From positions 1-21,668 of the forward strand of contig SBBT01000085.1 of the NCBI GenBank assembly GCA_005239595.1: DNA of 21,668 nucleotides, written 5' to 3'. Shown in pieces: positions 15,654 through 21,668 of this stretch; position 1 is the first letter of the stretch; each line of letters opens with the position of its first letter. The notes beneath the pieces were generated by a model. That model searched no databases. It was not told the DNA's origin and saw nothing but the letters and a program-made list of their open reading frames with translations. The stretch is from Candidatus Troglogloeales bacterium (GTDB lineage Bacteria > Nitrospirota > Nitrospiria > SBBL01 > SBBT01). Made by a program: the position numbers and the translations under genes.

Positions 15654-17033
15654 ATGGTTAAGCATCTATTCTGGTTTGACCTTTCTGTAGCAATAGCAGG
15701 TGTTTTCGCCTGCCTGACCCTTATTTTCTTTTCGATAAACCGTATTTTTCCAGAAGCAGATTTTATGAAAATCTGGTTTCAAGAGGAGGTTCCCTCTGTG
15801 TCACAGGGGTTGACCCAGACGGGGCTTCAGGCAGATCGAAGGACATTGGCGGTGCCGAATGAAAAGATCCCTTCAGCACTGCGACTGGCCTTTATCCAGA
15901 ATGAGGTAAAAAGCCGAGGGTCCGAGGAGCGGGCCTGGTCCCGCGCGTATGAAGGGGGTGAACTCCATCACATGGATGCCGTTCAAACGATGGGCGGGTC
16001 GCATGCGCTGCTGGTCGTCAACGGGGAAAATTACTTGAATATTCAAGAGAACTCGTTTGTCATGTTGAAGCAGGAGGATGTTTCAAAGAATCAGGGGTGG
16101 ACGGCGGAGCTTTCTTATGGGAGCCTTCGTGTCCAGATGGGCGAAAGTGGATTGAAAAATGCCGATATTGAAGTGGCCACGCCGACGGCCTTGGCCAGTG
16201 TGGATTCTAGCAGCGGTTCCCGTCAGCCTGCTGATTTTCAGGTTCGGGTGGGCTTGGATAAGACGTCATCCGTTGCGGTATATAAAGGCGTTGTGAGGGT
16301 AAAGGCCCAGGGGGCGAGTGTGATGGTGAAGGAGAATCAGATGACCTTGGTGGGTATTGCCGATGTACCCGCTGTACCACGATCGCTTCATGCCCCTGTG
16401 TTGTTGCGTTCGCCGGAAGGGGGAGGCGTTTTTTTCTATCGTGATCTTCCAGTTAAGGTCTCTTTTACTTGGTCGCCATCCTTACAGGGAATGTCTTATC
16501 ACGCGCAGATTGCCAGAGACGAAACCTTTCGAGACCTGGTTTCCGATGCAGTGGTTTCGGTCCCGGCCTTTTCTTATATGGATTTTAAGCAAGGAACATA
16601 TTGGTGGCGCATTTCTGCCTTGGACAAAGATGGGACTGAGGGTCCCTGGAGCGTTGCGCGGAAGATTGAGATCGTACGGAGTGTTGCTCCATCTGTGCTC
16701 CGGCTGCATGCCCCAAAGGGCGATCTTGTGGTGACCGAGGAGAGGATATCGATAGAAGGGGTGTCGGATCCCCGCAGCAAGGTCTATGTGAATGGCAGGG
16801 CGGTGGTTATGGATGCGACAGGCTATTTTAAAAAGGAGGTTCTCCTTGGACTCGGAGACAATGAGATTGTGGTAGAAGCGGTTGATTTGGAGGGAAACGC
16901 AACCTTACAGAAACGGGTTGTGATGCGAAAGCCCGAAGAAAAAATGACGCCCCTCCCAAAGGAAAAGGAGCGGCCTGGTACCCGTGGTCAGCGTGGATCC
17001 CCTCGTTTGAAAGGAATTCTAAAGAGTAAATAA
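15654..17033 (+). CDS. FecR-domain membrane protein with Ig-like C-terminal domains
   Basis: A 459-residue protein anchored by one N-terminal membrane helix (about 10-28), with the rest likely periplasmic. A FecR-type domain covers about 110-225 (ENSFVMLKQED, WTAELSYGSLRVQM, then SSVAVYKGVVRVKAQG). A fibronectin-III-like domain follows at about 250-345 (FTWSPSLQGMSYHAQIARD through YWWRISALDKDGTEGPW). A third beta domain of glucodextranase/Ig type covers about 350-430 (VYVNGRAVVMDATGYFKKEV, LGDNEIVVEAVDLEGN). The tail is Lys/Arg/Pro-rich. Classical FecR passes signals to ECF sigma factors, but none is nearby. The gene is 7 bases from the kinase, so the pair is probably cotranscribed and may act together. 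The role is unknown. Confidence 0.85.
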   Translation: MVKHLFWFDLSVAIAGVFACLTLIFFSINRIFPEADFMKIWFQEEVPSVSQGLTQTGLQADRRTLAVPNEKIPSALRLAFIQNEVKSRGSEERAWSRAYEGGELHHMDAVQTMGGSHALLVVNGENYLNIQENSFVMLKQEDVSKNQGWTAELSYGSLRVQMGESGLKNADIEVATPTALASVDSSSGSRQPADFQVRVGLDKTSSVAVYKGVVRVKAQGASVMVKENQMTLVGIADVPAVPRSLHAPVLLRSPEGGGVFFYRDLPVKVSFTWSPSLQGMSYHAQIARDETFRDLVSDAVVSVPAFSYMDFKQGTYWWRISALDKDGTEGPWSVARKIEIVRSVAPSVLRLHAPKGDLVVTEERISIEGVSDPRSKVYVNGRAVVMDATGYFKKEVLLGLGDNEIVVEAVDLEGNATLQKRVVMRKPEEKMTPLPKEKERPGTRGQRGSPRLKGILKSK

Positions 17034-17040
17034 AGATTTT

Positions 17041-18894
17041 ATGTTGTCCATTCGGTTGAAGTTATTATTGACGCTGTTGTTTTTAGTGACGTTAACGGTC
17101 AGCGTGGTTGCCACCATCATGGGTATCCGTATGCGAGAGGATCGGTCGGACCACCTTTTCGCCATGACTTCTTCTGCGGCCCATCAAAAAGCCAAGGCGG
17201 CCGATGTGCTGCTTGAATCCTATAAACAACAAATGGATCTCTTTTTAATGTCCCTTCTTGACGAGACCCTCGATGAAATCAAAAAGGATGCGTTGCGGAA
17301 GAGGTTTTTTAGCCATTCTAAGGATATCCTGTCGGTGACCCTTTCGGATCGTGATGGAAACGAGCAGGTGACGGTCTATAACGAAGATAAACTTCATGAA
17401 GTGGGCATTGAAAAAACGGACTTTTTGAAAAACAGGAGACGAGAGACGGTTCGTTTCATAAAAGAGGGTGAAATCATTCTCCGAAATTCGACCCTCTCAT
17501 TGGCGCTTCCTTCTTTTACAATGGCCTACCAGGTGAAGATCGGTACTGATCGACATGTTCTTTCCGCCGACATCCATCTTCATAAACTCCTTGGCCTGGT
17601 CGGGACGAAAGAGAATATCGAAACCTTTCTGGTCGACGCGCAGGGGATGCTGATTGCGCATTCTGTCATGGAATATATCTTAAAGGGCCAGGATTTTTCC
17701 GATGAGCCTGTTGTGCGGGCGTATAGGGAAGGGAGAGGATTATCTGGGCTGCTGGAGTATGATCGAAGCGGGGTTCCCTATCTCGGGCTGTACGCCCGCT
17801 CGGAGAGGGGACTGTTTGGGGTCGTCGTCCAGACCCCTAAAACGGTCTCTTATGGTGGAACTGTGCCATTGATTCGTACCCTTCTAATGGCCTCCTTCGG
17901 TCTTCTTATCTTCTCCTTGTTTATTGGTTTTGTTTGGTCCATGCGGATAACCCGTCCGATCCAAAGCCTAATAGAAATGACGTCGCTTGTTTCAAGCGGC
18001 GACTTTGATGTTCATCTGCATCCGAGAAGAAAAGATGAGATCGGACTTCTCGTTGCTTCATTTAATGGGATGACGTCTCAGTTAAAAATGCGGGAGGAGA
18101 AGCTTAGGTCGGCCCAGTCTGTGCTTTTGAGATCCGAGAGAATGGCGGCATTTGAGCAACTGGCGGCCGATGTCGTCAATGAAGTAAAGAATCCGGTAGA
18201 AGGGATATTGGTACATGTCCGGTTAGCCCTACAAAAAGACGTCGAAGACGGATTGCTAAAGACAGGGCTTGTGATGATTGAAAGAGAGGCGAAGGCCTGT
18301 GAAGATATTATCGGAAAATTAATCAAATTTGCAAGCCAGGAGCCTATAGAATTTTCTCCTGTGGATTTGAATCAGGTGGTTGACGACACGTTATCGTTGA
18401 TGGGCCACGTGCTGGTGAATCATGGAACAATTATAGAAAAGACGCTGGCCCACCCTCTTGGAAAAATCAATGGAGACAGGAACCATCTGATGCAGGTTTT
18501 AATGAACTTAATGGTCAATGCGCAGCAGGCCATGGCCGATGGTGGCGGGATGCTTAAGATCGTTACCCTCCAGTCGGAAGATAATGTGGGGCTTCTTATT
18601 TCCGATACTGGCAATGGAATCCCAAAAGAGATACATCAAAAGATATTTGAACCCTTTTTTACGACCAAACCGGTAGGAAAGGGGATGGGATTGGCTGTTG
18701 CGTACGGGATAATCAAAGGACATGGGGGCCATATTCGGGTGGAAAGCAAAGAAGGAGAGGGGACAACTTTTATTTTAACATTCCCTGTTTTAGAAGAGGT
18801 AGAAGAGGCGCCTAAGATTTTGGAAGCAACGCTTTCCCACGAGACGCCGGAATACGGCGGAGAAAGTAACCGGTCTGACCCAAAAAACACTTAA
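17041..18894 (+). CDS. Cache-HAMP histidine kinase with Asn at the phospho-acceptor site
   Basis: A 617-residue membrane protein. TM1 is at about 5-27. A large periplasmic sensor (about 30-275) is Cache-like, with FLVDAQGMLIAHS and a later YLGLYARSE segment. TM2 is at about 280-302, HAMP at about 302-355, then a dimerisation helix pair and HATPase_c (about 470-590). The N-box (NHLMQVLMNLMVNAQQAM), G1 (DTGNGIP), F-box (FEPFFTTK) and G2 (GKGMGLAVAYGI) look intact. The H-box reads AADVVNEVKNPVEG: the His that should precede E-V-K-N-P is Asn380 (AAT at 18178-18180). Autophosphorylation by the usual route is therefore not expected. No response regulator adjoins. It could be a phosphatase-only sensor, a partner in heterodimers, or a decayed kinase. 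Confidence 0.92.
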   Translation: MLSIRLKLLLTLLFLVTLTVSVVATIMGIRMREDRSDHLFAMTSSAAHQKAKAADVLLESYKQQMDLFLMSLLDETLDEIKKDALRKRFFSHSKDILSVTLSDRDGNEQVTVYNEDKLHEVGIEKTDFLKNRRRETVRFIKEGEIILRNSTLSLALPSFTMAYQVKIGTDRHVLSADIHLHKLLGLVGTKENIETFLVDAQGMLIAHSVMEYILKGQDFSDEPVVRAYREGRGLSGLLEYDRSGVPYLGLYARSERGLFGVVVQTPKTVSYGGTVPLIRTLLMASFGLLIFSLFIGFVWSMRITRPIQSLIEMTSLVSSGDFDVHLHPRRKDEIGLLVASFNGMTSQLKMREEKLRSAQSVLLRSERMAAFEQLAADVVNEVKNPVEGILVHVRLALQKDVEDGLLKTGLVMIEREAKACEDIIGKLIKFASQEPIEFSPVDLNQVVDDTLSLMGHVLVNHGTIIEKTLAHPLGKINGDRNHLMQVLMNLMVNAQQAMADGGGMLKIVTLQSEDNVGLLISDTGNGIPKEIHQKIFEPFFTTKPVGKGMGLAVAYGIIKGHGGHIRVESKEGEGTTFILTFPVLEEVEEAPKILEATLSHETPEYGGESNRSDPKNT

Positions 18895-18971
18895 AATTAA
18901 ATAGGGTTTTTTCTGCGCGTGTATTTCGGAAAACCAGATTCTATCACCAAAGCTGCGGTACGAAATGGGGC

Positions 18972-19006
18972 CTGTTATACATAACGGTAAAGGGTTATTT
19001 CCCTTT
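18972..19006. terminator. hairpins between the convergent kinase and htrA genes
   Basis: A small hairpin (18972-18987, stem with GTTA/TAAC) is followed by AAAGGG-TTATTT-CCCTTT (18989-19006), whose loop contains the htrA stop codon. On the plus strand TTGGTTTT follows. It may act as a weak terminator in either direction. The remaining 77 bases after the kinase stop show nothing recognisable. Confidence 0.3.
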
Positions 19007-20386
19007 TGGTTTTAACAGGACATAAAAGGCACGGTTGTCGCGGCTGGCCCGCAAAAGGAGCGTGTCGGTCTTACTCGCTTTTTCAATGATATTCTTAAAA
19101 TCTTCCGAGTCGTTAATCTCGACCTTGTTGATCTCCTTTATTAAGTCTCCCTCTTTTAGTCCTTCTGATTCGGCAGGGCTCCCGTTTTCCACCTGTGTAA
19201 TGATGACCCCTTTGTCAGTTTTTATTTTAAATCGCTCTGCTATTTCAGGCGTTATATCTTGTATGTTGAATCCCCAGTAATTTTCAGGGCGTTTGGGGAG
19301 CGAGACGGGAGCCGCTGCATCTCTTTTCTCGGCAAGTTCAATCACCAGGATTTTTTTCTTCCCTTCCCGCATGACCTCAATATTTGTGCGGTTCCCCGGC
19401 ACGAATCCCGCAATAAGACGTGCTAATGTATTAGGGGTATCAACTCTCTTATCGTCCACCTTAAGGATAATATCGCCAGGAAGCATGCCGGCCTTGTGGG
19501 CAGGATCACCTTCGAAGACTTCGTTTATGAGGACGCCTTCTCCTTCGTTTACGCCGAACTTAAGCGCAAGCTCCGGTGTCAAAAGCTGAATGCCGACGCC
19601 GAGCCATCCACGGCTTACCTTGCCCTTTATCTTCAATTGTGTGGTGACCGCCTGGACCATGTTGGAAGGGATGGCAAAGCCAATTCCCTGTGCGAAATTA
19701 ATAATCGCCGTGTTAATCCCGATCACCTCTCCGCGGAGGTTAAACAGCGGCCCCCCCGAATTGCCCGGGTTAATGGAGGCATCGGTTTGAATAAAATCTT
19801 CATAACGAGAGAGATTAACGTTCTCCCTTCCCAATCCGCTGATAACGCCAAGCGTGACGGTCCGATCCAGGCCAAAGGGATTCCCGACGGCGATGACCCA
19901 TTGTCCTACCTTTACCTTACTGGAATCTCCGATTAAAACAGATGGAAGGTCTTCTGTTGCTTCTATTTTCACAAGCGCCAGGTCGGTGTCCGAGTCTCTT
20001 CCAACAATCTTTCCTTTATATTTCTTTTTATCTGATAGGCGTACTTCAATTTCCTCGGCATCTCCGACAACATGGTTATTGGTGACAATGTAGCCGCTTT
20101 TATCAATGATCACGCCCGACCCCGATCCCGGAGGGACTTCAGGAAATTTCCCTCGCGGCGTCTCATGCGGTGTTTCGTTGGGACGGCCGGTCGGATGAGG
20201 CTTTTCGGATGCCGGAAAGATATTAACGACACTTGGTTTGACACGTTCAGCAAGGTCGATAATGGTGTTTTGCCACTCTTCTAGAGACGCAATCCCGTTT
20301 CCCCGCCCTTCTTTTGCGTTTACAAAAGAGGGGAGGCCGATTATACATGCGAGAATCACGATCCAAGCGGTTGTTCTCCTTGCCAT
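18995..20386 (-). CDS. periplasmic HtrA/Deg-family serine protease with two PDZ domains
   Basis: A 463-residue protease/chaperone for envelope quality control. The signal peptide is MARRTTAWIVILACIIGLPSFVNA. The trypsin-like domain has the triad H105 (VTNNHVV), D135 (SDTDLALVK) and S210 (NPGNSGGP), with substrate-pocket strands GIGFAIPSN. PDZ1 is at about 258-352 and PDZ2 at about 370-458. This is the DegP/DegQ/MucD domain order. The frame stays open 77 codons upstream, but that extension matches nothing. ATG 20386 has AAAGGAAC just ahead, gives a textbook signal peptide, and is served by its own promoter at 20433-20460. It lies downstream of the FGE-fold gene on the same strand and converges with the kinase. 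DegP-versus-DegQ naming cannot be settled. Confidence 0.95.
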   Translation of the reverse strand: MARRTTAWIVILACIIGLPSFVNAKEGRGNGIASLEEWQNTIIDLAERVKPSVVNIFPASEKPHPTGRPNETPHETPRGKFPEVPPGSGSGVIIDKSGYIVTNNHVVGDAEEIEVRLSDKKKYKGKIVGRDSDTDLALVKIEATEDLPSVLIGDSSKVKVGQWVIAVGNPFGLDRTVTLGVISGLGRENVNLSRYEDFIQTDASINPGNSGGPLFNLRGEVIGINTAIINFAQGIGFAIPSNMVQAVTTQLKIKGKVSRGWLGVGIQLLTPELALKFGVNEGEGVLINEVFEGDPAHKAGMLPGDIILKVDDKRVDTPNTLARLIAGFVPGNRTNIEVMREGKKKILVIELAEKRDAAAPVSLPKRPENYWGFNIQDITPEIAERFKIKTDKGVIITQVENGSPAESEGLKEGDLIKEINKVEINDSEDFKNIIEKASKTDTLLLRASRDNRAFYVLLKPKGK

Positions 20387-20432
20387 TATAGTTCCTTTCA
20401 TTAAGTTTAGGACGGCCCGTTTAGGTAACCAT

Positions 20433-20460
20433 TTTATAATAATCGAAGGACCGTTGACAA
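20433..20460 (-). promoter_or_regulatory. sigma70 promoter for htrA
   Basis: On the minus strand TTGTCA (20460-20455), a 16-base spacer, then TATAAA (20438-20433); each hexamer matches consensus at 5 of 6. The predicted start near 20426 gives a 40-base leader with AAAGGAAC before ATG 20386. It supports the short htrA start and independent expression from the upstream gene. Confidence 0.68.
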
Positions 20461-20525
20461 GCGAATCCCCGCTTTGGAATCGATGGAATCGAGGAAAAGT
20501 TATTTCTGGGCGGAAGACATTGCTG

Positions 20526-21428
20526 TTATTCCGCATCTCTTGCGCAACGAAATCCGACCGTACTTTCTCCTCGCTCCGGATGAGCCCCTCCGAACCTTTT
20601 TGATGTTCGTACATCATGGGGAATACTATGATAAGATCCCCCTCGATAGACTACCACTTTGCTGATATCTGGATTTTCCGGACCTTTTGGGTTCTTTGCC
20701 GGGGATTTTTTATAATAGAATTGATCGTACCAATCAGAAACCCACTCCGACACATTTCCGGCCATATCGTAAAGGCCATAGGGACCTCTTCCCCCAGGAT
20801 AACTTCCAACCGGCGCGGAATACTTAAAACCATCTTCTTCTCCACGTCCATTGGCAAGTTTTAGGCTGAAGGCGTCTCCCCACGGCCAGATTCGCCCTCC
20901 CTCTCCCCGTGCAGCTTTCTCCCACTCCGCTTCTGTAGGCAATCGATTTCCGGCCCACTTACAATAGGCAAAGGCATCCGTCCACATCACCCCGACAACG
21001 GGTTGACGATCTTTCTGTAAGAGGCGGACATCATCTTCAAATACAGGAATTTCCGGAAAAGGACGTTTTAACATTTTTGCAAAACGCCGATAATCTGCGT
21101 TGGTTACCTCGTATATATCCATATAATACGCGTCGAGATAGACGACCCTTTGTGGATGCTCATCAAAATCACCTTCAGGCCCTCCCCCCATGATAAATGG
21201 CCCGGCAGGAATGAGAACCATCTCCCGCTGGTCACCCCCTAAGGTTGTTTTGAGTTTTCTAAAATCAGCGACGGCAACATCAGGCAGATCCGTGTCTGTC
21301 ACCTCTATCCTCTTAGCCTCCTCTTCCAGTTTTTCTCCCTTCCTTTGTTCCACAATAAGCGCCACCATGGTAATGATCGTAAGAAGAACCATGAGAATGC
21401 CGACTGAAAAAAGAATAATTCTGTTCAT
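20526..21428 (-). CDS. membrane-anchored FGE/sulfatase-modifying-factor-fold protein
   Basis: A 300-residue protein with one N-terminal membrane helix (about 4-26), a short linker, and an FGE-sulfatase (SUMF1/EgtB-type C-lectin) domain at about 66-298. Family marks are MVLIPAGPFIMG, DAYYMDIYEVTNADYRRF, NRLPTEAEWEKAARG, LYDMAGNVSEWVSDWY, VYRGGSY and the closing VGFRC. True formylglycine-generating enzymes have two Cys after RGGSY that bind copper. Here the segment reads RGGSYHSIPHDVR with no Cys, so it should not make formylglycine. Many homologues of this type have unknown or structural roles. The ATG has no Shine-Dalgarno. An in-frame TAG and a 27-codon ORF lie just upstream. htrA follows 139 bases downstream. 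Confidence 0.9.
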   Translation of the reverse strand: MNRIILFSVGILMVLLTIITMVALIVEQRKGEKLEEEAKRIEVTDTDLPDVAVADFRKLKTTLGGDQREMVLIPAGPFIMGGGPEGDFDEHPQRVVYLDAYYMDIYEVTNADYRRFAKMLKRPFPEIPVFEDDVRLLQKDRQPVVGVMWTDAFAYCKWAGNRLPTEAEWEKAARGEGGRIWPWGDAFSLKLANGRGEEDGFKYSAPVGSYPGGRGPYGLYDMAGNVSEWVSDWYDQFYYKKSPAKNPKGPENPDISKVVVYRGGSYHSIPHDVRTSKRFGGAHPERGESTVGFRCARDAE

Positions 21429-21437
21429 TGATCTAGG

Positions 21438-21521
21438 CTACAACACGGTAAAAATCGGACAGGCTCTATCGGGATGGGATGATAACGGAAATATTTCTTT
21501 TCTACAAGCAGCGCATATCAT
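21438..21521 (-). CDS. short Cys-containing ORF upstream of the FGE-fold gene
   Basis: A 27-codon ORF beginning MICAACRKEIF and ending RACPIFTVL, with a CxxC pair and a third Cys followed by Pro. It has an excellent Shine-Dalgarno, GGGGAG (21534-21529), 7 bases from the ATG. Its TAG stop is in frame with, and three codons before, the ATG of the FGE-fold gene, which lacks a ribosome site. It may be a leader peptide that couples translation, a remnant of a zinc-ribbon N-terminal domain cut off by an amber codon, or chance. The function is not known. Confidence 0.4.
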   Translation of the reverse strand: MICAACRKEIFPLSSHPDRACPIFTVL

Positions 21522-21576
21522 TACGGTACTCCCCAATGTCAAGACCGATTAGAAGACAGACTCCAGAAAACAGATC

Positions 21577-21609
21577 GTCAGGAAAGTACTTTCTATCGCA
21601 CATCCTGAC
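21577..21609. repeat. inverted repeat enclosing a palindrome upstream of the FGE-fold gene
   Basis: GTCAGGA (21577-21583) and TCCTGAC (21603-21609) are perfect inverted copies 19 bases apart. The 12-base palindrome GAAAGTACTTTC (21582-21593) overlaps the left arm. It could be an operator or an RNA structure. The remaining window end to 21668 shows no gene I can support; short open frames there resemble nothing. Confidence 0.35.
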
Positions 21610-21668
21610 TAGGGATAACGATCGGCCGGCAAAACAGCTTCAAACTGCAATAGATACTATGGGTCGCG

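Noticed and set aside
20387..20617. 77-codon N-terminal extension of htrA
   Set aside because: It would put a non-conserved segment before a perfect signal peptide and overlap the end of the FGE-fold gene. The promoter and ribosome site support ATG 20386.
21514..21542. TTGACA as the -35 of a promoter for the FGE-fold gene
   Set aside because: The hexamer is perfect (minus strand, 21542-21537), but the -10 at 17 bases is GATATG, only 3 of 6. It would also start transcription inside the short ORF, so it stays undecided.
1..21668. CRISPR arrays, insertion sequences, integrases, toxin-antitoxin or phage genes
   Set aside because: None seen on either strand by eye: no regularly spaced repeats, transposase motifs or att-like duplications next to the tRNAs.

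Overview
The window is chromosomal DNA from a Gram-negative (diderm) bacterium of roughly 50% GC. Evidence for an outer membrane is an LptD-type LPS assembly protein, a periplasmic HtrA protease and FecR/HAMP envelope signalling proteins. The order ispE - tRNA-Gln - prs - rplY - pth - ychF - rpsF - ssb - rpsR, plus a sigma54 response regulator, resembles Desulfobacterota (Geobacter-like) or Nitrospirota-type genomes. I cannot assign it more closely from sequence alone.

Layout. 1-2481 holds a PAS histidine kinase (5' end outside the window) and its NtrC-family sigma54 response regulator. 2489-8136 is a housekeeping run on the plus strand: isoprenoid kinase ispE, tRNA-Gln(UUG), PRPP synthase, ribosomal protein L25, peptidyl-tRNA hydrolase, the YchF ATPase, S6, SSB and S18. 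8200-11015 is a less standard continuation: a PilZ (c-di-GMP) protein, a secreted thermonuclease-like enzyme, a GAF-GAF-ANTAR regulator and oligoribonuclease. 11116-14604 carries folC and lptD. A minus-strand M14 carboxypeptidase-like gene (14630-15412) ends against lptD. Then come tRNA-Lys(UUU), with a good sigma70 promoter, a FecR/Ig-like membrane protein and a large Cache-HAMP histidine kinase (to 18894). The right end is minus-strand: htrA with its own promoter, a membrane-anchored FGE/sulfatase-modifying-fold protein, and a very short cysteine-containing ORF just upstream of it and in frame.

How the parts fit. Most of the plus strand is core translation, nucleotide and envelope biogenesis. 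The points most worth a second look are: (1) the second histidine kinase has an otherwise intact H-box and ATPase domain but an Asn codon where the phospho-accepting His should be, and no response regulator adjoins it; (2) a 27-codon ORF with an excellent Shine-Dalgarno sits in frame with, and one amber codon away from, the FGE-fold gene, which lacks a Shine-Dalgarno of its own; (3) an ANTAR RNA-binding regulator sits 4 bases from the oligoribonuclease gene; (4) the thermonuclease-like gene may start at an ATT codon; (5) a perfect 9-bp hairpin lies inside the 3' end of rpsR. I saw no mobile element, CRISPR array, phage gene or clear defence system, and no convincing wholly new multi-gene system. 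The FecR/degenerate-kinase pair is the closest candidate.
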